Assembly (NCBI GenBank): GCA_937877675.1
Contig: CALEIS010000063.1
Coordinates: forward strand, 1-5,324
From: an uncultured Clostridia bacterium
GTDB lineage: Bacteria; Bacillota; Clostridia; Oscillospirales; Acutalibacteraceae
Length of the DNA stretch: 5,324 nucleotides
Direction: 5' to 3'
Shown: positions 1-5,324 of the stretch, one piece after another
Position numbering within the stretch: position 1 is the stretch's first letter
Layout: the number at the start of each line of letters is the position of its first letter
Position numbers and translations under genes: made by a program
Notes under the pieces: model-generated
What the model saw: only the letters and a program-made list of their open reading frames with translations
Told to the model about the DNA's origin: nothing
The model's database searches: none

Positions 1-795
1 TATAAGGACAGAGAAGTTGACATTCAGATTGTTTCACCACTTAAAACTGTGGAAAAGAATTCAGAGGTTGTGTCCTTTGCTTGTACTCTTGCAACTGAAA
101 AGAGTACATGGAAACGAATTATCCGTGTTTTCCGTCAGTCCCGTGGTATTGAAGTTGAAAACATTGTTGACTGGAATGAAAAACATGTCCTTGCAAAAGC
201 ACAGTTTGATTGTAATGTGCTGACAAGAAAGGCTGTTTGCGATACAAGTGCAGGTTTCGTAGAAAGAGAAACTCATAGAAATACAACTTGGCAACAGGCT
301 CGTTTTGAGGTTTGTCATCATAAATGGGTTGATATGGCAGAAACTGATGGTGGTATTGCTCTTATCAACGATTCAAAATATGGTGTGGGACTTTTAGAAA
401 ACTCAATGAGCTTAAGTCTTCTTCGTGCAACAATTCGTCCTGACGTTACAAGTGACTTAGGACATCACGAATTCGCATATATGATTTATCCACATGGTGA
501 TGATTTTGTTAAAGCAGAAATCAATAATATTGCTTTTGAGTATAATGTACCACTCGGTAAAGCAGATTTGACCTGCGAAAACTCATTCGGTGAACTTTAT
601 ATGCAGACAATGAAGATGAGTGAAGATGGTACAATGATAGTTATCCGTCTTTCTGAGCAAAATGGCAGACGTGGTAAAATCAAACTTGATGGAAAGGTTA
701 AACTCCTTAACTTCCTTGAGGACATTGTTGACGAAATCGAAACAATTGAGTATAAGCCATTTGAAATCATCACTATTGGTATTAAGGTGAAATAA
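1..795 (+). CDS. GH38 alpha-mannosidase, C-terminal part (5' end outside window)
   Basis: The frame is open from base 1 to the TAA at 793-795, giving 264 residues with no start, so the gene begins upstream. Family GH38 retaining alpha-mannosidases remove alpha-linked mannose from oligosaccharides or glycoproteins. The visible part is the C-terminal beta-sandwich region. The family pattern is clear: a 'VDWNE' stretch near residue 56, 'ETHRNTTW' near 90, then 'ARFEVCHHKWVDMAE', 'GGIALINDSKYG', 'LSLLRATIRPD' and 'HHEFAYMIYPHGD', ending with 'YKPFEIITIGIK'. The N-terminal catalytic domain with the zinc site and nucleophile Asp is not in the window, so activity cannot be judged. No signal peptide can be assessed. 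The protein ends at the 'PFEI' strand, so it lacks the long C-terminal extension seen in the second mannosidase of this window. The stop abuts the start of the GDPD-like gene, which implies co-transcription. The family call is firm; the exact linkage specificity is unknown. Confidence 0.9.
   Translation, partial: YKDREVDIQIVSPLKTVEKNSEVVSFACTLATEKSTWKRIIRVFRQSRGIEVENIVDWNEKHVLAKAQFDCNVLTRKAVCDTSAGFVERETHRNTTWQQARFEVCHHKWVDMAETDGGIALINDSKYGVGLLENSMSLSLLRATIRPDVTSDLGHHEFAYMIYPHGDDFVKAEINNIAFEYNVPLGKADLTCENSFGELYMQTMKMSEDGTMIVIRLSEQNGRRGKIKLDGKVKLLNFLEDIVDEIETIEYKPFEIITIGIKVK
784..789 (+). promoter_or_regulatory. Ribosome binding site of the GDPD-like gene, inside the mannosidase gene
   Basis: AAGGTG lies 6 nt before the ATG at 796 and is within the last codons of the upstream mannosidase. 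This supports the 796 start and suggests translational coupling, since the upstream TAA directly touches the ATG. Confidence 0.6.
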
Positions 796-1644
796 ATGAA
801 AAAAGTTAAAAGCAAGAAGAAACAAAATATAATTATTTTGGTTGTTGTGGCTATTGTTTTAGTAGCAATAGGAGTGCTTGTTGTAATTTCAAAAATTCCA
901 CCAAAGGTAATGTCCCTTTCAGAACAAGGAATGCCAGTTGACGGAATAAATCTTATTGCTGACCGTGGTTTTTCGGCATATGCACCTGAAAATACGGATG
1001 ATGCTTTTATCGAAGCAGGTAAGGCAAAGTTTTATGGTGCAAAATGTGATATTCAACTTACAATGGACAATGTTTGGATAGTTAGCCACGATAGTAGCAT
1101 CAACAGAATGACCAATGGTATGGGAGAAATCTCACAATTGACCTTTGCCGAAATCCGTGACTTTAAAGTCAATGGTGGGTATCGTTCAGGTAGCTACAAG
1201 GAAACACAGATAATAACATTGGATGGCTTCTTTATAATATGTGATATGTATAACCTTGTCCCATATATTGAAATAGGTGAAGGTAATTACAATGGTTTTG
1301 AATCGATTTTTGAATCCTTTGGAACTTATGAAGGAATGAAAGAAAAAGCAAAAATCATTTCATCAGATAAAGGTATCTTGTTAAAACTACGAGAGTTGGA
1401 TAAGGATATTGAACTTTGGTATTCAACTGATGTTGTTACAGACGATGCTATAAATTTCTGCAAAGAGAATGGTTTTACCCTTTATTTCAATGGTACACAA
1501 TATGTTGAAGAGGCTGGTACAGGCATAGAAAAAGCCCAACAGACAGGAGTAAACCTTGCTTGTTGGACGGATGACCTTGATGCGTATAAAAAACTTTACG
1601 ATTTGGGTATAAGAAATTTTGCAACAACACGATTTACAAAATAA
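796..1644 (+). CDS. Membrane-anchored glycerophosphodiester phosphodiesterase-like protein with altered catalytic residues
   Basis: This gene encodes 282 residues. A lysine-rich N-terminus (residues 2-9) is followed by one hydrophobic segment (about 11-32), so the rest probably sits outside the cell on a signal anchor. Residues 51-279 match the GDPD TIM-barrel family, which hydrolyses glycerophosphodiesters to glycerol-3-phosphate and an alcohol. Signatures include 'ADRG' (55-58), 'APENT' (63-67), 'CDIQLTMD' (84-91), 'VSHD' (96-99), 'RMTNGMG' (104-110), 'YIEI' (157-160) and a C-terminal 'WTDDLDAYKKLYDLGI' (257-272). Two key positions differ from active family members such as E. coli GlpQ. The first catalytic His of 'HRG' is Asp56, and the first metal-binding Glu of the 'ExD' pair is Lys83. 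Asp85, His98 and Glu159 are retained. The usual 'TDxP' near the end is 'TTRF'. The fold call is firm, but phosphodiesterase activity is doubtful. It is probably co-transcribed with the mannosidase, with the coding regions touching. Confidence 0.85.
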   Translation: MKKVKSKKKQNIIILVVVAIVLVAIGVLVVISKIPPKVMSLSEQGMPVDGINLIADRGFSAYAPENTDDAFIEAGKAKFYGAKCDIQLTMDNVWIVSHDSSINRMTNGMGEISQLTFAEIRDFKVNGGYRSGSYKETQIITLDGFFIICDMYNLVPYIEIGEGNYNGFESIFESFGTYEGMKEKAKIISSDKGILLKLRELDKDIELWYSTDVVTDDAINFCKENGFTLYFNGTQYVEEAGTGIEKAQQTGVNLACWTDDLDAYKKLYDLGIRNFATTRFTK

Positions 1645-1678
1645 AAAAGACCGAGTAGTTAATTCTACTCGGTTTTTT
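1645..1678. terminator. Bidirectional intrinsic terminator between convergent genes
   Basis: A perfect 9-bp stem pairs ACCGAGTAG (1650-1658) with CTACTCGGT (1665-1673) around a 6-nt loop. A T run follows on the + strand (to 1678) and an A run precedes it (1643-1648), so the hairpin has a U tail in both directions. It would end the mannosidase-GDPD unit from the left and nagB from the right. Confidence 0.9.
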
Positions 1679-1689
1679 AATGCTTAAAA

Positions 1690-2409
1690 TTAAAGTCTTG
1701 ATGCAGCGTCCTTATCCATAAAGATATGAACATCAGGGTGAAGCTGTAAAACTGAAGCAGGGCATGAAGGTGAAATATCACCATTAACAAGACCGTGGAT
1801 AGCATCAGACTTGCTCTTGCCTGTTGCGATAAGGATAATCTGTTTTGATTTCATAATTGAAACTGTACCCATTGTAAGGGCATAGTGTGGCATTGGGTTT
1901 TCATCAAAATAAATTGAGTTAGCATCAATTGTGCTCTGTGTAAGCTGAACTTTAAATGAACCCTTTGTAAATTTGTTTGAAGGCTCATTAAAGCCGATAT
2001 GACCATTTCTGCCAACACCTAAAAGTTGAATATCGATTTTCTTTTCAAGAATAAGATTGTCGTAACGATTACATTCTGCTTCTGAATCAACAGCATTACC
2101 ATTAAGGAAGTTAACATTATCTTCGTTTACATCAATGTGGTTGAAAAGATTTTCATGCATAAATGTAAAATAACTGTTTTTATCTTCAACAGGAAGGTCA
2201 CAATATTCGTCAAGGTTGAATGTTGTAATGTCCTTGAAACTTACCTTGCCTTCGTTGAATTTTTTTACTAAATAATTATATGTAGGCACTGGGGAAGCAC
2301 CTGTTGCAAAACCTAAAACACTTTGGGGGTTCTGGTTTACCTGCTCGATAATCATATTACCTACTGCAACTGCGATTTGTTCAGCATTGTCATAAATATG
2401 TAAATTCAT
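1690..2409 (-). CDS. nagB: Glucosamine-6-phosphate deaminase
   Basis: This cytoplasmic enzyme converts glucosamine-6-phosphate to fructose-6-phosphate and ammonia, linking amino-sugar use to glycolysis. The 239-residue product is close to the usual size of short Gram-positive NagB proteins. It shows the substrate-phosphate loop 'GFATGASPVPTY' (33-44), 'NLDEY' (65-69, with the catalytic Asp67), 'GVGRNGHIGFNEP' (131-143, with His137 and Glu142 matching E. coli His143 and Glu148), and 'MGTVSIMKSKQIILIATG' (180-197). Asn135 replaces the Asp141 of E. coli, a form common in Firmicutes. I chose the ATG at 2409 because GAGGG (2422-2418) lies 8 nt before it. A GTG at 2418 would add three residues but would overlap that ribosome site. 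The gene has its own promoter and shares a terminator with the convergent GDPD unit, so it appears monocistronic. Function is assigned with high confidence. Confidence 0.96.
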   Translation of the reverse strand: MNLHIYDNAEQIAVAVGNMIIEQVNQNPQSVLGFATGASPVPTYNYLVKKFNEGKVSFKDITTFNLDEYCDLPVEDKNSYFTFMHENLFNHIDVNEDNVNFLNGNAVDSEAECNRYDNLILEKKIDIQLLGVGRNGHIGFNEPSNKFTKGSFKVQLTQSTIDANSIYFDENPMPHYALTMGTVSIMKSKQIILIATGKSKSDAIHGLVNGDISPSCPASVLQLHPDVHIFMDKDAASRL

Positions 2410-2417
2410 TCTCTGCA

Positions 2418-2422
2418 CCCTC
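2418..2422 (-). promoter_or_regulatory. Ribosome binding site deciding the nagB start
   Basis: On the - strand GAGGG is followed by 8 nt and then the ATG at 2409. It favours the ATG over the in-frame GTG at 2418, which overlaps the motif. Confidence 0.65.
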
Positions 2423-2444
2423 TTCTGAAATTCTCTGAGATTTT

Positions 2445-2472
2445 ATTTTACCACAAATCCCCAAATTTGCAA
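2445..2472 (-). promoter_or_regulatory. Sigma-70/SigA-type promoter of nagB
   Basis: Read on the - strand, TTGCAA (2472-2467) serves as a -35 element. It is followed by a 16-nt spacer and TAAAAT (2450-2445) as the -10. A TGG just before the -10 gives the extended -10 form. The predicted transcription start is near 2438, leaving a leader of roughly 30 nt. The -35 begins one base past the T run of the preceding operon's terminator, so nagB appears to be transcribed on its own. No convincing binding site for a known amino-sugar regulator was recognised. Confidence 0.6.
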
Positions 2473-2473
2473 T

Positions 2474-2501
2474 AAAAAAGGGACAATTTCTTGTCCCTTT
2501 T
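2474..2501 (-). terminator. Intrinsic terminator of the mannosidase-symporter-zinc ribbon operon
   Basis: A 7-bp core stem pairs GGGACAA (2480-2486) with TTGTCCC (2491-2497) around a 4-nt loop, and A/T pairs extend it to 11 bp (2476-2479 with 2498-2501). On the - strand it ends in a run of six T. It starts 6 nt after the stop codon of the zinc-ribbon gene. Confidence 0.85.
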
Positions 2502-2507
2502 AAAAAA

Positions 2508-3116
2508 TTATTTATTGAGTTTTTTGTCAACAAGAGCATGTGCTTCCAATTCAAGAATATATGTAATTGATACTAAAAACCAACCAGTTGAAAGATGTGC
2601 CCCTCCAACTTTACAGGCAATAATTGAGATAATTACAAATACCAATGAGTTGATTATACTGAAAGTTTCATTTCTTGAAAGTGCTTTCTTACCAATTGAG
2701 AAGAGTGAAGAAATAATCACCATAAGGGAGAAAAGAATAATACAAACCATTGTTATAAATGGGAATAAATACGATTGGTTACTAAAATCAAAGCCACCAT
2801 TTATAATTCCCATAATTACACTTATGAGTGTAATACCTTCACCATCATTTGCTCTAAATACTGGTAAACACATCCATGCAAGGGGAGAAAACATCAAAAC
2901 AAAACGGATGATTTGCAAAGGTCCGCCAAAGGCAGATGTTTTAATGTTGTTAAGGATTCTGTCAACTGTTTCCTGCTCTTTTATAGCCTGTTCATGGTCG
3001 GCTTTTAATCTGTTTTCAAGGTCGTAATACACGAGATTTGTGTCACACTTTGGACAATTCTGTTTCATGTATAAAGGTGAGAGTTTTTCACCACATTTTG
3101 GGCATTTATTACTCAT
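2508..3116 (-). CDS. Zinc-ribbon integral membrane protein of unknown function
   Basis: This gene encodes 202 residues. A rubredoxin-like zinc ribbon sits at the N-terminus: Cys5 and Cys8 in 'CPKCGEKL', Cys21 and Cys24 in 'CPKCDTNL'. A charged, probably helical linker follows (about 32-60). After it come about four hydrophobic segments, near 67-87, 117-141, 152-170 and 176-191. The ribbon and linker most likely face the cytoplasm (inference). I do not recognise a named family; zinc-ribbon plus membrane proteins of this layout are usually uncharacterised. The start at 3116 is set by AGGAGG (3130-3125) 8 nt upstream and by the ribbon beginning at residue 5. A longer reading from 3176 would lie inside the symporter gene. 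Its first 8 nt overlap the end of the symporter gene, so translation is likely coupled and the protein may support or sense that transporter. It is the last gene before the terminator. Confidence 0.8.
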   Translation of the reverse strand: MSNKCPKCGEKLSPLYMKQNCPKCDTNLVYYDLENRLKADHEQAIKEQETVDRILNNIKTSAFGGPLQIIRFVLMFSPLAWMCLPVFRANDGEGITLISVIMGIINGGFDFSNQSYLFPFITMVCIILFSLMVIISSLFSIGKKALSRNETFSIINSLVFVIISIIACKVGGAHLSTGWFLVSITYILELEAHALVDKKLNK

Positions 3117-4575
3117 TTTCGCCACCTCCTGAAACCTGTGCAGAAAGCTTTGCTCGACGCTCTGCCATTTCTTCACGGACTTTCTTTAACTTGTCGCCTG
3201 TAAGGTCGTACCAAATATATGGAATAAGTGGAAGAAGACCTAAAATTGCAGGAGCTAATGTAAACATTCCCCAAATAAGTGTGTCAGTATAAGAATAAGC
3301 CTTAACAGTTATTGTTTCAGTTGCACTGATTTCAACGAATGAAAGACCAATAATAGGAAGAAGTAAGTTGCCGATTGAACCTGAAATTGAGCCTGTAAGT
3401 TTGCCAACGAATGTGAGTACAGAGAATGAAACACCTTCATTTCTTTCTCCAGTTTTCCATTCCATATAGTCAATAGTGTCACCAATCATTTCGGTTGGAA
3501 TAACCATATTGATTGTGTTGAAGAAAGAGAAAAGAAGATTTTGTACCATAAGAAGAGGCACAACAACCCAAAGGTTTGTAAAGAATTTAAGACCGACAAC
3601 GAATACGAGAGCACCCATAACAAGTCTTACAAAACCATTTAAGAAGATAATCTGACGATTATCAAATTTCTGCTTGATTTTTGGAATAAGAAGATATGTA
3701 ACAAAACCTAAAATTGTACCTGGTAGAGATATAATAATAGTAAGTGAGTTCATTTGTACAACTTCGGAATAGTAATATGCCTGGAAGAAATTACCGATAC
3801 CAGCCACTGCACCAAGGACATTACCGATAACAATTAAAAGTAATGGCTTGTTTTTAATAAGTGCCTTAAATCCGTCGAGAACACTTGGTTCTTTAATTGT
3901 CTGAACAACTCTCTCCTTCGTGCAGAATCCTGCAAGTGAGAAAAGTCCCATTCCCAATGTGCCTGAAATTATTGCCATAAGCAAGAATACCTGTGACAAG
4001 GAAAGTGGAATAGTACCATTGTTGCTCAAGTCCATCAATACAACAAGAATTGTTGTTGAAAGTCCACCAATAAGACCTGATACAAATCTTGCTGATGAGA
4101 TGACTCTTGTTCTATCACTTGGAGATGGACTTATTGCTGCACTCATACCCCAGAAAGGCACATCACCCAAGGTGTAGAAAAGTTCCCATATAAAATAGGT
4201 GATGAACATGTAAATAATCTTTGAGATTGTTTCTGCGTTTTCACCAAGGATTTGTGGACCTGCAAAAAGGGCAATTGTAGCAAGTCCCAAAGGAATAGGA
4301 ACAATTAAGAGATAAGGACGAAGTTTTCCGTATCTTGTTCTTGTTTTATCAATGATTGTACCCATAAGTGGGTCATTGATTGTGTCCCAAAGACCTAAAA
4401 AGAGCATCATTGCTGCAACTGCTTCAGGGGGTACGCCAAAAACCTTTACAAAGAAGAGGGAAAGATAACTACCTGCTATAATATTATAACCAAAGCATTG
4501 ACCTGCATTAGCAATACCATAAGCGACAGTTTCTTTAACACCAACATAACGGATATCACCATTATTCTGTGCCAT
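3109..4575 (-). CDS. GPH-family (MelB-type) glycoside:cation symporter
   Basis: This 488-residue, 12-helix-type membrane protein belongs to the glycoside-pentoside-hexuronide:cation symporter branch of the major facilitator superfamily. The family signature is clear: 'WDTINDPLMG' (63-72), 'DKTRTRYGKLRPY' (76-88), 'GDVPFWGM' (137-144), and 'GVSFSVLTFVGK' (381-392). By eye, Asp64, Asp68 and Asp138 match the cation-site Asp55, Asp59 and Asp124 of MelB, and Lys392 matches MelB Lys377. This supports sodium- or proton-coupled uptake. The position of MelB's sugar-binding Asp19 appears to be Cys27 in 'NAGQCFGYN', so the substrate is probably not a melibiose-like galactoside. A mannoside or mannose-containing oligosaccharide is suggested by the neighbouring mannosidase (inference). 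The C-terminal tail (about 461-488) is charged and cytoplasmic. The gene starts 2 nt after the mannosidase stop, with AAGGAG 9 nt upstream, and overlaps the zinc-ribbon gene by 8 nt. Confidence 0.92.
   Translation of the reverse strand: MAQNNGDIRYVGVKETVAYGIANAGQCFGYNIIAGSYLSLFFVKVFGVPPEAVAAMMLFLGLWDTINDPLMGTIIDKTRTRYGKLRPYLLIVPIPLGLATIALFAGPQILGENAETISKIIYMFITYFIWELFYTLGDVPFWGMSAAISPSPSDRTRVISSARFVSGLIGGLSTTILVVLMDLSNNGTIPLSLSQVFLLMAIISGTLGMGLFSLAGFCTKERVVQTIKEPSVLDGFKALIKNKPLLLIVIGNVLGAVAGIGNFFQAYYYSEVVQMNSLTIIISLPGTILGFVTYLLIPKIKQKFDNRQIIFLNGFVRLVMGALVFVVGLKFFTNLWVVVPLLMVQNLLFSFFNTINMVIPTEMIGDTIDYMEWKTGERNEGVSFSVLTFVGKLTGSISGSIGNLLLPIIGLSFVEISATETITVKAYSYTDTLIWGMFTLAPAILGLLPLIPYIWYDLTGDKLKKVREEMAERRAKLSAQVSGGGENE
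3125..3130 (-). promoter_or_regulatory. Strong ribosome binding site of the zinc-ribbon gene
   Basis: A perfect AGGAGG, 8 nt before the ATG at 3116, lies within the last codons of the symporter gene. It rules against the upstream in-frame start at 3176. Confidence 0.85.
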
Positions 4576-4577
4576 AT

Positions 4578-5324
4578 TTATTTTCTCCTTCCCTTATTTC
4601 TGTGTTTGATTGCTCCACCTTTGTCGTTGAGTAAATAGGAGTTTTTGCAATTTAAATATATGAGTTTTTCTTTTATATTTTCCTTGTAATCAAAGATTCT
4701 GCCTTCGATTTTGTCATAAAGGTCACTACTGAGTGTGCAAGTTTCATTTTCTGTATCTGCCACAACGGAAAGTACAAGAATATCACGGTCAACAGGAAGA
4801 ATTACAAAATCTTTTCCGTTAGTATCAACTTCCACATGCCAGAAGAATAATTGTTGACATTGTGCGTCACCATTATCAGTATGTGAGTGAGTAAACTCAT
4901 AACCTAATTTACCTTGTTTTGTAAATGCAACTTCTTTAAAATCGTATAAATCCCAACCTGCATAATTTTCTGTAATATCATTTACTTTATATGTATAGTC
5001 ATTGATTTTAACAAGCTTGTCACCGTTGAGAGATGCTATGAGAAGGTGAACTTTCTTTGTGTTTTCAGGAAGAATAAGACTCTGTCCACCACAAAGCATA
5101 CCCTTGTTATTCTTTGGTAACTGGAATTTAACACCATTTGAAGAAATAGTTTCAGGTGTGATTTCAACAGGAATGGTCTTGTTGATTACTGGTAAGTCAC
5201 CAGAAGGTTTAGCGTTTGTTGAGAATGCGTTGACATTTCCTATAATATCAACATTGAATTTTGTTTCTGATTTTGCATCTGATTTTTTAACTGTAAGAGC
5301 AAATGATTTGATTTCATAAGGCTT
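4578..5324 (-). CDS. GH38-type alpha-mannosidase with C-terminal extension, C-terminal part (5' end outside window)
   Basis: The frame is open from the window edge to the TAA at 4580-4578, giving 248 residues without a start. An internal Met codon at 5099 is not the start, because family-like sequence continues upstream of it. The first visible residues 'KPYEIKSFALTVK' match the strand that ends the GH38 beta-sandwich. They are followed by the extra domain found in many bacterial GH38 proteins: 'VKFQLP' (65-70), 'CGGQSLILPENT' (78-89), 'VHLLIASLNGD' (92-102), 'GWDLYDFKEVAFTK' (123-136), 'YEFTHSHTDNGDAQ' (141-154) and 'FVILPVDRDILVLSVVAD' (172-189). The catalytic domain is outside the window, so activity and any signal peptide cannot be judged. 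The protein ends in a strongly basic tail. It precedes the symporter by 2 nt, which points to an uptake-and-cleavage operon for a mannoside. The assignment rests on motif memory of the extension domain and is less certain than for the left-hand mannosidase. Confidence 0.72.
   Translation of the reverse strand, partial: KPYEIKSFALTVKKSDAKSETKFNVDIIGNVNAFSTNAKPSGDLPVINKTIPVEITPETISSNGVKFQLPKNNKGMLCGGQSLILPENTKKVHLLIASLNGDKLVKINDYTYKVNDITENYAGWDLYDFKEVAFTKQGKLGYEFTHSHTDNGDAQCQQLFFWHVEVDTNGKDFVILPVDRDILVLSVVADTENETCTLSSDLYDKIEGRIFDYKENIKEKLIYLNCKNSYLLNDKGGAIKHRNKGRRK
4585..4590 (-). promoter_or_regulatory. Ribosome binding site of the symporter gene, inside the mannosidase gene
   Basis: AAGGAG lies 9 nt before the ATG at 4575. 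It is part of the last codons of the upstream mannosidase, where the same purine run encodes the very basic C-terminal tail 'KGRRK'. Confidence 0.75.

Noticed and set aside
61..321. Minus-strand open frame opposite the left mannosidase
   Set aside because: It is antisense to well-conserved GH38 sequence and has no ribosome site or known domain.
583..825. Minus-strand open frames spanning the mannosidase-GDPD junction
   Set aside because: They read across two real + strand genes. The hydrophobic, Phe-rich product is the usual antisense shadow of Lys/Glu-rich coding sequence.
2410..2418. GTG start for nagB, three codons upstream
   Set aside because: The GTG overlaps the GAGGG ribosome site, and NagB proteins normally begin very close to the first beta strand, as they do from the ATG at 2409.
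2491..3027. A 178-codon open frame on the + strand
   Set aside because: It lies antisense to the zinc-ribbon membrane gene, which has a perfect ribosome site, a Cys4 ribbon and membrane segments. The + frame has no recognisable domain and starts within the terminator hairpin.
3117..3176. Upstream in-frame extension of the zinc-ribbon gene, adding 20 residues
   Set aside because: It would overlap the symporter by about 68 nt and leave the AGGAGG at 3125-3130 inside the coding region. The ATG at 3116 fits much better.
3920..4177. Plus-strand 85-codon frame inside the symporter gene
   Set aside because: It is a shadow of a strongly conserved membrane transporter and shows no independent signals.
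5097..5099. Met codon as a true start of a separate 173-residue protein on the - strand
   Set aside because: The frame stays open to the window edge, and the residues upstream ('KPYEIKSFAL', 'VKFQLP') continue the GH38-like pattern. The Met lies inside the extension domain.

Overview
The window looks like a piece of a chromosome from a low-GC, Gram-positive anaerobe of the Clostridia/Eubacteriales type, possibly gut-associated. The reasons are AT-rich coding sequence, strong AGGAGG-like ribosome sites, short T-tailed hairpin terminators, a NagB with the Gram-positive form of its active-site loop, and a clustered mannosidase and sugar-symporter gene set. The species assignment is inference; no rRNA or marker gene is present.

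Layout. On the + strand, positions 1-795 are the C-terminal part of a GH38-type alpha-mannosidase. Its stop codon is followed directly by the start of a membrane-anchored glycerophosphodiesterase-like (GDPD) gene (796-1644). A bidirectional terminator (about 1645-1678) separates this pair from the convergent - strand genes. On the - strand, read from the right edge, a second and different GH38 alpha-mannosidase enters the window as its C-terminal 248 residues (5324-4578). It is followed by a GPH/MelB-type sugar:cation symporter (4575-3109) and a small zinc-ribbon membrane protein (3116-2508). These three are packed with a 2-nt gap and then an 8-nt overlap, so they look like one transcription unit, and they end at a hairpin terminator (2474-2501). 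Just beyond it a separate promoter drives nagB (2409-1690), which runs to the shared bidirectional terminator. Every base is coding except two short gaps of 45 and 98 nt, and both gaps carry recognisable signals.

How the genes fit together. The symporter would import a glycoside, the GH38 enzymes would release mannose from alpha-mannosides, and NagB would send glucosamine-6-phosphate into glycolysis. Together these suggest scavenging of mannose- and GlcNAc-containing glycans such as N-glycan fragments (inference). The least ordinary feature is the GDPD-like protein: two of the five residues normally needed for catalysis and metal binding are replaced (His to Asp, Glu to Lys) while the rest of the fold signature is kept, which suggests a pseudoenzyme or a changed activity. 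I found no mobile element, CRISPR array, RNA gene or clear novel defence or signalling system. The window is mostly ordinary carbohydrate metabolism with a few points worth checking.
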